Part shown: positions 52,889-61,802 of the stretch, in pieces
How the letters are laid out: each line of letters opens with the position of its first letter
How positions within the stretch are numbered: the first letter of the stretch is position 1
NCBI RefSeq assembly: GCF_034119425.1
Contig: NZ_JAWUEL010000001.1
Coordinates: 56,497-120,496 of the forward strand
Reading direction: 5' to 3'
Length of the DNA: 64,000 bases
From: Actinotignum schaalii_C
GTDB taxonomy: Bacteria > Actinomycetota > Actinomycetes > Actinomycetales > Actinomycetaceae
The notes under the pieces: model-generated
What the model was told of the DNA's origin: nothing
Databases searched by the model: none
The model's input: only the letters and a program-made list of their open reading frames with translations
Made by a program: the position numbers and the translations under genes

Positions 52889-53947
52889 GTGACTACTTCT
52901 CCGCTCTATCTTGCTGCGCTTGCCGTCGGGGCTCTCGGCGTCGAGATTGTCTCCACGCGCCAACCGTTTGTTGAGACGGAAGATTTTGTTTCCGGTTGTG
53001 TCCTTGATTCCCAGGGGCGCCACTGGATGGTTAAAGTTCCTAAAAATGGAACGGCGGCGACGTCCTTAGAAGCCGAGGCGGCCCTGGCCCCCCAGCTTTT
53101 GGAAGAATTACGGGCCGGTCGTCTGCCTTTCGATATTATGCGGCCGGCTGGTTTTGTCGATGCCGATACCGGGGGCCGCGCGGTGGTCTACCCCGAGCCT
53201 TTTGGGCGAGCGCTGGTTTTTGAAGCCCTCGGTGAGGAAGAGGTGCGGGAGATGGGCCGCACGCTTGCCGCGATTCACAGTATTGATCGGGATGTGGTGG
53301 CTCGATCCGGGTTGCCTGTTTATACGGCGGCGCAGTGGCGTGACCGGGTGCGGGCCGAACTTGAGGCAGCCGACCAGGAAACGTCCCTTCCTACGATTTT
53401 GCGCCAGCGTTGGATGGATGTGCTGGATAGCGATGAGGTGTGGGATTTTGAGGAAACGGTTGTCCACGGTGATGTGGCTTCCGATAATTTCTTGTGGTCA
53501 AACGGCTCGGTTGCCAGTGTGCTCGGTTTTGGTGAGGCGCACGTGGGTGATCCGGCGCGGGATTTAGCTGCGATGCTTGTTCTTGATGACGAACAGTGGC
53601 CGAGTTTTATTACCTCGTATGAGAATGCGCGCTCCGTTGAGCTAGCGGAGGCTGATTACACCCGTATTATTTTCACTTCGGAGTTCGCGATTATTCGCTG
53701 GCTCATGTACGGGATCCGTACCGGCAGCATGGATATTAGGAACGACGCCGTCCAGATGCTCGGCGCGCTGGCTGAGGATGTACGTGAAGCCCCGGATTTA
53801 CTCCCCGCTCCCCCGGCATCGGAGCCGGCTTTCACTGAAAGCGCGTCCGATGCCGAGGCCGGCGGCGATGCGGAACTGACCGGGGAAACTGCGGTTACGG
53901 CTCCTGATTGGGCAGACCCGCACGAAGCAGAATTTCCTCCTCGCTAA
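52889..53947 (+). CDS. APH-family phosphotransferase-like protein
   Basis: 352 residues from a GTG, with GAGGGGG before it. HGDVASDNFL (residue about 193) is the catalytic Brenner motif of aminoglycoside-phosphotransferase-like kinases. Where the metal-binding IDFG or IDW is expected there is VLGFGEAHVGDPARDLA, so the Asp is Gly. VSGCVLDSQGRHWMVKVP holds the ATP lysine. The C-terminal 60 residues are acidic and disordered. It has the fold but may be inactive. Its 3' end overlaps the adnB end by 53 bases, convergently. Confidence 0.75.
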   Translation: MTTSPLYLAALAVGALGVEIVSTRQPFVETEDFVSGCVLDSQGRHWMVKVPKNGTAATSLEAEAALAPQLLEELRAGRLPFDIMRPAGFVDADTGGRAVVYPEPFGRALVFEALGEEEVREMGRTLAAIHSIDRDVVARSGLPVYTAAQWRDRVRAELEAADQETSLPTILRQRWMDVLDSDEVWDFEETVVHGDVASDNFLWSNGSVASVLGFGEAHVGDPARDLAAMLVLDDEQWPSFITSYENARSVELAEADYTRIIFTSEFAIIRWLMYGIRTGSMDIRNDAVQMLGALAEDVREAPDLLPAPPASEPAFTESASDAEAGGDAELTGETAVTAPDWADPHEAEFPPR

Positions 53948-56900
53948 GCTTCCCAGCCCGTAGTTCCTCAGCTCTGTTTCCCCGCAGGTATACGAAGGAA
54001 GCGTCGATGTCCGCAAGGGGAACGCCGTGTGCCCGGGACCAGGCAAGCCGATAGAGGGCGAGCTGAAGTTCTCGGGCCGCTTTCGTTTCCCCGTAGGGAC
54101 GCCGCCCGGATTTCCAGTCAATAATAGTCACCGGGGCACGCCCGGGAACCTGAGAGGTATCAAAAACGGCGTCGAGTGCGCAGTGGACAACGTGTCCCCC
54201 GATGACCACGCCGAGCTGCTGTTCGATAGCGAGAGGAGGGTAGGTAGCCCATTCGGAGGCCTCGTAGTTTTCATACATGCGCGCGATTTCTTCTGCGCTG
54301 AGAACCGGGTCGTACTCGAGGGGATCCTCACTATCAATATTGAGCACGGCAGCGCTTGCGTAACTATCGGCGATTTTTTCGTGGAGGATCGTCCCCAAAC
54401 GAGCAGCTCGCGAGGGCTGGCGGGGAACCGGGCGGCGCTTATTGAGCAGGTATTCTTCACGGTGTTCAGCCCGGTACACCAGCTCTGTTGCGGTATAGTG
54501 CCCACCTGACTCGGTGTACTCTGCTGTTTCAGCTTGTTGTTTGCGCGCGATGAGCCGGCTAACTACCTGGGTGAGTTCGGCCCGTTGCTCATCATCGAGA
54601 GCTTCAGCTTCGATGGGAATGCTGCGGGCCAAGTCACGCGGCCAGGCAAGCAGGTCGGGGGCCTCGAAATAATGCGGTACCGGTTCGTAGAGTGGCGGGT
54701 AGACAACATCCTCCCCGAAAATATCGAGAAGTTCATCCACGCTCAAGCTTTCCGGTGCAATATCCGGGAATCCATCCGGCAGGCTCACGGAGGAAACCGC
54801 GGTGGGTGAGGCAGCCAGCGTCAGCTCCCCGCGGGCGGCAGCTTCCCGCACGGCGTTCAGGAAGCACGAGGGCGGTCGCGTTTCAACGCCTAGCGTGTTC
54901 TCACCTCCTGCGACCGGGGCATCGGCAGCGTTTTTCTTTGCTTTGTTTTCTGCCTTGCGTACCCGGCTGGATACATCACTTTCATCTCGGAAACAGTATC
55001 CGGCCAAGAGTAGTTCCCGGGTGGAACGGGTAAAAGCCACGTAAGCGAGCCGGCGCATTTCTTCGCTTTCGTGATAGGCCAATTCATCAAGAAAACGCGC
55101 ATAAGTATTTGCGACCGTGAGTTTATCGAGATTACGTGCCCCGGCTATGGTGAATTGAGGTAGGTAAGGGTAGTCGGTACGCAAGGGATAGGGAAAGATG
55201 CCGGTATTGCGCGGCCAGGCTTTCACACCTTCGGTGATTTCGGAAAATTCGCCTTTGACAAGTTCAGGTACGACGACGAGATCACACCATTCCAGACCCT
55301 TGGCAGCATGGATAGTCATGAGTTGGATAACGCCCGGGGTGACATCAATCGCGCTCTCCACCCGTGGAATATCAGCCCCGGATTCTTCTTCCCCACCGTG
55401 TTCTTCTGTTTCCACCACGTCGAGCCACTCCACGAATTCACGCATGCCACGCTGGTTATCCCCGTGCGCATAGGTGCGGGCCAGGGAAATGAATTGGTCG
55501 ATGGAGGTACGTACTCGCTGCCCGCCTTCGCTGCGGGTAGCAGCCGCGGTGTCTAAGCCAAGGAGGTGGACAGCTCGATCAATTTGATCACCCAAAGAGT
55601 TGTGCAAACCTGAGCGTAGGGACGCGAGAGTAGTATTCACACGCCGCAGGCGTTCCCATCCGACATCGGAAAATTCTTCCCGAGTAGCTCGTGCTACTCG
55701 CCTGAGCTCAGCTTCGCCCGGCCCCGCGAGCACCGAAGGGCATGTGGTCCCATCTGCCTGCTCATTCTCATTCGCATCCGAATTCCCTCCCGCGGTGGTG
55801 CTGGCGTTCAATATGAGCATGAGTGCATGGAGGGCCTCTCCCAGATTTGCTTCATCACGACTATTGAGGAGGGGCTGTGCATCGGCTGATGCACTCGCCT
55901 GTGCAGGTGCGCCGTCGGCCTCAGATGCGCCGTCGCCATTATTAATACTGGAACGCACATCAGTATTCACTTTGGTTACCGCTGCGGTCGCGTACCGACG
56001 TGCCCACCGCGAAAGCGCACGGATATCAGCCACCCCGATATTCCAGTGGGCTAGCAGGCGCGCGAGGAGGTCACCGCGGGCCGGGTTGGCGGCCAGGCCG
56101 AGGGCGGCCCGCAGGGTAATGATTTCTGGACGTGCCACCAGCGATTCCCCACCTACGATCTCAAAGGCAAGGGGCTGGGGTACTGTGCTTCCGGGGTGAG
56201 CAGCAGATTCCCTGGCAAGCTGGCTGTTGAGCTCCCGCAGGGCAGCGGCCATCATATCGATATAGGCGCGTTTGCGGCACAAAACCGCGATCTCTGCCCC
56301 GCGCGGTGTTTCACCGCGTGCGCGCCGCTCCTCGTTTTCCTTGGCTACGCGCTCGCGTACCGCGAGGATATGCCGGGCGATGCTCCGGTAGGAATCTTCC
56401 CGCAGCAGGGTGCGGATTTCACTGACGCGCCCTGCTCCCGCCCCGGGGCGTTCACGCAGCCGTAACGGCGCGATATCTGCGCTATCCCCCGTGTTCCCCT
56501 CGCTCCCTGCGTTTGTTGGGGCGGGCCTGAATTCGGGTGGGAAATTCGGGTGGTCGCGGTCTTCACGCAAGAACGTGTCCCGATCCAAGGGAGTGGCGAC
56601 GGCGTTGCCCGCTGCGAGCACGGCCCGATCATTACGGAAAGCTGTGGAGAGCTGGAGCTTCTCTACGTTCCCGAAAATGCGGGTGGTGTGGTGTGCGAAA
56701 TTAGTGAGCGCAGCCGCGCTGGCGCCTCTCCATCCGTAGATAGCCTGGTTTGGGTCACCTACCGCGGTAATAGACAGGAAGCCGTCTTGTTTCGCGGTGA
56801 GGGCGCTGAGGAGGAATTGTGCTTGGTTTTCGTCGGTGTCTTGGTATTCGTCGAGCAAGATCAGGCGATACCGGGAAGAGATTTCGTTGGCGATCTGGGG

Positions 56901-57761
56901 ATATCTGCTCATGACACTGCCGGCGATACTCACCTGGTCGGCAAATTCGGTAACGTTGAGTTCTTTTTTGAGCTGCAGGTAGGACTCCACTAGCCCGAGC
57001 ACGACCTGTTGCTGTTTGGGTACTGCCGCTCCCCCTTTTAAATTGGTGAATTTCTTGGAGGCATCCGGGTACCAGCATTGTGCCCTCATGATGCGTGTCG
57101 GGTCTGCGCACAGGGTTTCCAGGGCTTGATCCTGAGCGGTGAGAAAAGCGCGGGCTTCTTCTAGACTCACACCGTTGGTGAGGATTCCTTGGGCGAAGGT
57201 GAGGGCGTCGTTGATGAGGCTGGAACGGCTACGTTCGGCCAGGACCGCGGTGCTAGCGCTGCTGGGCAGGGCGCTGACGATCTGGTCCATGAGCTGGACG
57301 CGTTCGGCATCTGTGATCAGACGGGCGGTGGGATCGGCTCCCACCAGCATGCCGTAAGCTGCGGCTATATCATTGGCGAAAGAATTATAGGTGGATATCA
57401 CCGGCCTGCCCATTCCATTTCCCGTACCGCTTCCTTCCGGAGTGAGGAGGCCAAGTTTCTCCAAGCTGGCATTCACCCGTTCGGCCAGTTCCCCGGCAGC
57501 TTTCCGGGTGAACGTAAGGCCAAGAACCTCATCCGGGGTGACGTTGCCGCAGGCGAGGTGGTAGGCGATCCGGTCCACCATGGTTTTTGTTTTGCCTGAT
57601 CCAGCACCGGCAACCACGAGGATGGCTGGGGCCGTGGAAGTGATGACCCGGCGTTGTTCCGCGGTGGGTGGGTGTTCTTGGCCGGCGAGGATGCGGTCTA
57701 GAGCGGCATCGGGGTCCGCTGGCGCCTGTGCTTTAACGTATTCGTGGGTGGTTGGTGTCAT
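53895..57761 (-). CDS. adnB: UvrD-like helicase with RecB-type nuclease, AdnB-like
   Basis: 1288 residues. The motor has GAGSGKTKT (52-60, Walker A), LLDEYQDTDENQ near 303 (Walker B), VGDPNQAIYGWRGA and VMTIHAAKGLEW-type LMTIHAAKGLEWCDLV (motif V). The C-terminal PD-(D/E)XK nuclease has VTIIDWKSGRRP with LQLALYRLAW. An Ala/Asp/Gly-rich insert near 600-690 lengthens it compared with mycobacterial AdnB (about 1100). With AdnA it resects double-strand ends. It overlaps adnA by 4 bases (ATGA). Confidence 0.85.
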   Translation of the reverse strand: MTPTTHEYVKAQAPADPDAALDRILAGQEHPPTAEQRRVITSTAPAILVVAGAGSGKTKTMVDRIAYHLACGNVTPDEVLGLTFTRKAAGELAERVNASLEKLGLLTPEGSGTGNGMGRPVISTYNSFANDIAAAYGMLVGADPTARLITDAERVQLMDQIVSALPSSASTAVLAERSRSSLINDALTFAQGILTNGVSLEEARAFLTAQDQALETLCADPTRIMRAQCWYPDASKKFTNLKGGAAVPKQQQVVLGLVESYLQLKKELNVTEFADQVSIAGSVMSRYPQIANEISSRYRLILLDEYQDTDENQAQFLLSALTAKQDGFLSITAVGDPNQAIYGWRGASAAALTNFAHHTTRIFGNVEKLQLSTAFRNDRAVLAAGNAVATPLDRDTFLREDRDHPNFPPEFRPAPTNAGSEGNTGDSADIAPLRLRERPGAGAGRVSEIRTLLREDSYRSIARHILAVRERVAKENEERRARGETPRGAEIAVLCRKRAYIDMMAAALRELNSQLARESAAHPGSTVPQPLAFEIVGGESLVARPEIITLRAALGLAANPARGDLLARLLAHWNIGVADIRALSRWARRYATAAVTKVNTDVRSSINNGDGASEADGAPAQASASADAQPLLNSRDEANLGEALHALMLILNASTTAGGNSDANENEQADGTTCPSVLAGPGEAELRRVARATREEFSDVGWERLRRVNTTLASLRSGLHNSLGDQIDRAVHLLGLDTAAATRSEGGQRVRTSIDQFISLARTYAHGDNQRGMREFVEWLDVVETEEHGGEEESGADIPRVESAIDVTPGVIQLMTIHAAKGLEWCDLVVVPELVKGEFSEITEGVKAWPRNTGIFPYPLRTDYPYLPQFTIAGARNLDKLTVANTYARFLDELAYHESEEMRRLAYVAFTRSTRELLLAGYCFRDESDVSSRVRKAENKAKKNAADAPVAGGENTLGVETRPPSCFLNAVREAAARGELTLAASPTAVSSVSLPDGFPDIAPESLSVDELLDIFGEDVVYPPLYEPVPHYFEAPDLLAWPRDLARSIPIEAEALDDEQRAELTQVVSRLIARKQQAETAEYTESGGHYTATELVYRAEHREEYLLNKRRPVPRQPSRAARLGTILHEKIADSYASAAVLNIDSEDPLEYDPVLSAEEIARMYENYEASEWATYPPLAIEQQLGVVIGGHVVHCALDAVFDTSQVPGRAPVTIIDWKSGRRPYGETKAARELQLALYRLAWSRAHGVPLADIDASFVYLRGNRAEELRAGKLSEEEILLRAGLPNQEP

Positions 57762-60700
57762 GAGAAAATCCGTCCTTCTTGCGTGAGGGGACTAATGGAT
57801 TGAACCCGGTCATTGGCTTCTTCCAAACTGGGAGAGACGGGTACGAAGCCGCTCACCGCGATTTGGGCCGCGCTGCGCACCCGGTCTTCCGCGCGGGCGG
57901 CGCTCACCTCATCAAGAGGCTCTTGGGTGAGAACGGACGGGCTGTGCTGTTTCTTCAAGAAATTATGCGGGTGGACATATACAAGTTCCGCGCCGGCAGG
58001 GGTGTGTTTTTCACTCAGGGCCCACTGGTAGACCTGGAGCTGGGCGTGGTCCTCTGCCTGCGCCTCCGTGGGCTTATATTTTCCGGTTTTCACATCAATG
58101 ACCCGCGCGCCTTCCCCGCGATTGACGAGGCGGTCAATGGAACCGGATACCTGTACGGGCGGGGTGCCGGGTAGCTCCCGGCTAATCCGCTGTTCCACGC
58201 CTAGCAGGGCGTCCTCCCGGTGGGTATCAAAATAAATATAGAGGTTATCGACCATGTCACTGGCTTGGTCGAAGAGGAGTTTGTCGTAATGGGAGGGATT
58301 ATCGGATAGTTTTTCAGGCCAGAGTTCTACCAGTCGGGCGTGCATCTGCTCTTGGTTGGGTTCCTCAGCGAATTCCTCGGCAATCCGATGGATGAGAGTT
58401 CCGATCGAGGCACTCTCCGTACCTTCTTCCGAACGGAGCCCCACCGAGGAACAGAAACCGTCAAGGGGACAGGCAAGGAGGGATTCCACAGCTGAGGGAC
58501 TGACATAAACTGGCCCGGGCACCGTTTCTTCGGTTGAGGTGGTGAGCTCATCCATCCAGGTATGCGGATCCGCCGCACTAAATCCCGCACGCCGCATTTC
58601 TGCCAACTGGATCCTGGCAAAATCGCTCGATTCACCCCCGGCCCGTAAGGCGCGGCGCAATACCCCAACAGTTTCCTCACTGCTGAGAAGCGCGGGCGGA
58701 ATCGGTTGAGCAACGAGGGGCCGGTGCCCGAGAGGATAGGTCAGCCCCCAGCGTGGATCGGTTAGCGAGCGCACGGTACGCGGAAGATGGGATCCGTTTG
58801 CGCCAGCTCCTCCCCCTGCACCCGCACTTCCAGCTGCCGATTTTTCCGAGATGTCAAAACCGAGCAGGGGCAAGAATCGCGAAGGGGTATCTCCCATACT
58901 ATCCGTGGTGGTCACGAGGACAGTACGCCGAGCCCGCGTGACCGCGAAGTGTAATTGGCGTAATTCGTCAGCGATAACAGCTGCCGCGGAGTCGCGATAA
59001 ACCGCCCCTCCTCCGGTCATGCTACGCGCAGTGGCATTACTACCTACACTGCCATCGCTGGCAAACCTTCCGGTTACAAGTTCACTCAGAAGTCCGGTAC
59101 CTGTCAGGGAATCACGCAGGCGTGGGTTCGGCCATACTCCATCCACCACGTGCATAAGGACGATATGGTCCCATTCGCGCCCCTGAGCGCCCGCGGGTGT
59201 GAGGAGAGATACGCTATCGGCTTCCGCCCCGCCGCGCGCAATGGAATCTTCGGGTAGTTCTTGGGAACTCACTTCCTCCACGAGGATAGATACAGGCACG
59301 GCAGGGTCACGATCAGCCATGCGCTGTGCCACCCGGAAAAGGGAAATAACCGCATCGAGATTCCGGTTCGCCCGGTCAGCATCCGGGCCATGCCCGAGGG
59401 CAAGCTGTTGCCATTCTTCGGATTTTCTTGCGCCCTCCCACGCTGCCCACAGCACTTCCTCTGCTTGCATTGCACAGTTTTCCCCCGCTAACCGGATATG
59501 AGCGAGTAAGTCCCGCAGGGGTTCAAGTTCCCTTGCGGTGGGACCTCCTCCGCCCAGAACAGCCTCGGTAAGAAGCTCCGCTTCACTACCGCGCTGCCCG
59601 GATAGGAGGGCCTGGGCCCGCAACCACCGGCCTACCCGTTTAATGTCGAGAGGGTCCATGCCGATGATGGGTGAGGCGAGTAAAGCTGGGATATCAATGG
59701 ATTCAGGTGTTGCGAAAGCATGTGGGCCGCTGGTGAAAGCAGCTCGAATGAGGGCAAATAGTGAACTGACAGCTGGAGCACGGTGGAGAGGCTCATCACT
59801 GGCCAAAGACGCTACCGGAATTCCGCGCCGCACGAGTGCATCACGGATCCGCTCGTGATCGCTGCGCGCGCGGGTGAAGACCGCCATCTGCGCATACGGG
59901 GCACCGGTGCGTAAATGTATTTCTTCCAGGTAGGAGGCGACGTATGCGATTTCTTCTTCCACGTGGGCGAAGCTGGCCCCACGCAGCGCATCATTCCACG
60001 GATAGCTGCCCTCGCCACCGCCGCTACCGTTATCCGAAAGAGCCGGCCCGGCAACGCGATGCTCCTGCACGCCTCCGCCTACCGGAAGTGCCTGCTCAAT
60101 GCGTTGGGCTTGACCGACAAGTACCGGACCGCCGCGGTGCCGAATATTGAGATACATGAGATCCGCATCCAAGCCGCGCGGAGCGGGATAAGCAAGATCA
60201 CCAGGGAGGGAGTGGACGCCACCGCGAAAACCCTGAACCGCGCTATCGGGATCACCGGCAACAATGATCCGAGTCCCCTGATCCCGCATGACCTGTAGCA
60301 GCGGGAGCATCGAATGCGGGGCATTATGCGCATCATCGACCAGGATCATTGCCCAGCGTGGGCGCGGCACCGGAACTGTACGGCCAGCTGCCACCAGGTG
60401 TTCTTCCCAATCCGAGAGCATATGAGTAGCCGCACCGACAAGCTGACTATGATCAAGACGATCCGGGCTAGCGGCCGAACCTGCTAGCGCATCCCCCAGG
60501 GTGCGCACGTCATCATAACGGCGCATAAGTGCGGCAGCGAGGTGCCACATCTGCGCTTGAAGTTCGGGCACGATCCTGTTTTCCGCCCAGCCTTCCAGTT
60601 GTTCTGCATCCAGGCCGAGTTCGCGCGCACGAGTGATGAGATTACGCAGCTCTTGGCGTAACCCGGGAAGATCACGCACATCTTCTGTAACAAAATCAGG

Positions 60701-61114
60701 GAAATGGATGCCGGAGTACTCATCACTGAGAATCTCACGCACGATCCGGTCCTCATCAGGACCGGAGATTAATTCGGGCTTTTCTCGCCCCATCGCCTGT
60801 GCATAGCGCTGCACGATGGCGTAGGCGAAGGCAGAAAGGGTTCGCACCTCTAAGTTTTCGGGCCGTACCCCGGTGGCGAGGGTGAGCAGGTGCTGGAGGC
60901 GGGCTGCGGCGCGCCGATCTTGGGTGATCACCGCAATATTTCCCTCCCGGAGAGCCGCGCGCGCTATATGGGCGAGGACTGTGGTTTTTCCGGTTCCCGG
61001 TGCACCAATAATGCTGAGCGTGCCCGGGGCGAATCCGCCCGCGGACCGTGCCAGAGCCGCGCTGACCGCTGCTTCCTGTGAGGCATCGAGTTGTTCGACG
61101 ATCCTGTCCACCAC
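57758..61114 (-). CDS. adnA: UvrD-like helicase with RecB-type nuclease, AdnA-like
   Basis: 1118 residues. GAPGTGKTT (37-45) is Walker A. The Walker B place reads MILVDDAHNAPHS, with Asp-Asp instead of Asp-Glu. VSLLTPAGAQGREWDHIVLM is the motif V region. The C-terminal nuclease has RVIDVKTGKYKP with LQVYQWALSEK. A CPLDGF patch near 880 may be a cysteine-containing fold. AdnA gives the second strand nuclease of the AdnAB complex. It precedes adnB with an ATGA overlap, and a 25-bp palindrome lies 47 bases upstream of its start. Confidence 0.83.
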   Translation of the reverse strand: MVDRIVEQLDASQEAAVSAALARSAGGFAPGTLSIIGAPGTGKTTVLAHIARAALREGNIAVITQDRRAAARLQHLLTLATGVRPENLEVRTLSAFAYAIVQRYAQAMGREKPELISGPDEDRIVREILSDEYSGIHFPDFVTEDVRDLPGLRQELRNLITRARELGLDAEQLEGWAENRIVPELQAQMWHLAAALMRRYDDVRTLGDALAGSAASPDRLDHSQLVGAATHMLSDWEEHLVAAGRTVPVPRPRWAMILVDDAHNAPHSMLPLLQVMRDQGTRIIVAGDPDSAVQGFRGGVHSLPGDLAYPAPRGLDADLMYLNIRHRGGPVLVGQAQRIEQALPVGGGVQEHRVAGPALSDNGSGGGEGSYPWNDALRGASFAHVEEEIAYVASYLEEIHLRTGAPYAQMAVFTRARSDHERIRDALVRRGIPVASLASDEPLHRAPAVSSLFALIRAAFTSGPHAFATPESIDIPALLASPIIGMDPLDIKRVGRWLRAQALLSGQRGSEAELLTEAVLGGGGPTARELEPLRDLLAHIRLAGENCAMQAEEVLWAAWEGARKSEEWQQLALGHGPDADRANRNLDAVISLFRVAQRMADRDPAVPVSILVEEVSSQELPEDSIARGGAEADSVSLLTPAGAQGREWDHIVLMHVVDGVWPNPRLRDSLTGTGLLSELVTGRFASDGSVGSNATARSMTGGGAVYRDSAAAVIADELRQLHFAVTRARRTVLVTTTDSMGDTPSRFLPLLGFDISEKSAAGSAGAGGGAGANGSHLPRTVRSLTDPRWGLTYPLGHRPLVAQPIPPALLSSEETVGVLRRALRAGGESSDFARIQLAEMRRAGFSAADPHTWMDELTTSTEETVPGPVYVSPSAVESLLACPLDGFCSSVGLRSEEGTESASIGTLIHRIAEEFAEEPNQEQMHARLVELWPEKLSDNPSHYDKLLFDQASDMVDNLYIYFDTHREDALLGVEQRISRELPGTPPVQVSGSIDRLVNRGEGARVIDVKTGKYKPTEAQAEDHAQLQVYQWALSEKHTPAGAELVYVHPHNFLKKQHSPSVLTQEPLDEVSAARAEDRVRSAAQIAVSGFVPVSPSLEEANDRVQSISPLTQEGRIFS

Positions 61115-61160
61115 GATCCTTTCTCCACCGGTGCGTTGTTAGGATTAACCATACGAGAGG

Positions 61161-61185
61161 CTTACGACAAAATTTTTGTCGTAAG
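61161..61185. promoter_or_regulatory. Perfect 25-bp palindrome between adnA and the DUF3107 gene
   Basis: CTTACGACAAAA and TTTTGTCGTAAG are exact 12-base arms around one T. It lies in the divergent promoter region, 47 bases from the adnA start and 99 bases from the DUF3107 start. This size and symmetry fit a TetR-type dimer site. In mycobacteria a TetR-family gene lies beside DUF3107, but none is present here. Confidence 0.7.
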
Positions 61186-61283
61186 GGATCGCTACTGTAG
61201 AAGCATCGCGAAGGTGAGCTATCGGACTCTTTCGCGGCGGTGTGCTACAGCTCCGCATCCCTCATGAGTTTAAGGAGAAACAT

Positions 61284-61508
61284 ATGGAAATCGTTATTGG
61301 TTTTCGCGAAACTACTCGCGATTTGATTTTAGAAACGGATTCCTCGGTTGAGGAATTGCGCGCGCTTGTTGATGCCAGCCTGGGTGGAGAAGGTAAACCG
61401 TTGCGCATCACCGCGAAGAAAAATCGCGAGGTGACTATTCCCGCTGACGCTATTGCTTTCGTGGAAATTCGTGAACAAGATACCCGCCGGGTGGGCTTCG
61501 GTCTCTAG
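61284..61508 (+). CDS. DUF3107 family protein
   Basis: 74 residues from the ATG at 61284, with AAGGAGA before it; the open frame from 61242 is too long. The pattern MEIVIGFRETTRDLILETDSSVEELRALVDASL, ending in IPADAIAFVEI, matches the small DUF3107 family (Rv3208A in Mycobacterium). Function unknown. It is on the same strand as the DEAD-box helicase 294 bases downstream, in the same neighbourhood as in mycobacteria. Confidence 0.88.
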   Translation: MEIVIGFRETTRDLILETDSSVEELRALVDASLGGEGKPLRITAKKNREVTIPADAIAFVEIREQDTRRVGFGL

Positions 61509-61802
61509 GAAAATCGTGGTGCACGGGAGGTCTCAGCGGCCCATCCGGGTTAGTGCCGTAGAATAGCCGGGAACCTGTGATCGTTTGCTCACCTATCTCC
61601 CACACCAGCTGGGATGTGTGTGCGCCACGGCCAGGCGTGATTGATATGTGTAGCTGCCCGGTCGCTGGGGATTGTCGCGATCGGCTGCTACCTCGGGTGG
61701 TGTGCTCGGTCGCCAATGTGTAATCGGCTGATGTGGCATGTATCGCAATCGCTGCGCCCACCCCTAGCTCGTGCGCATCCGCGCACGCAGAAAGGACAGC
61801 AT

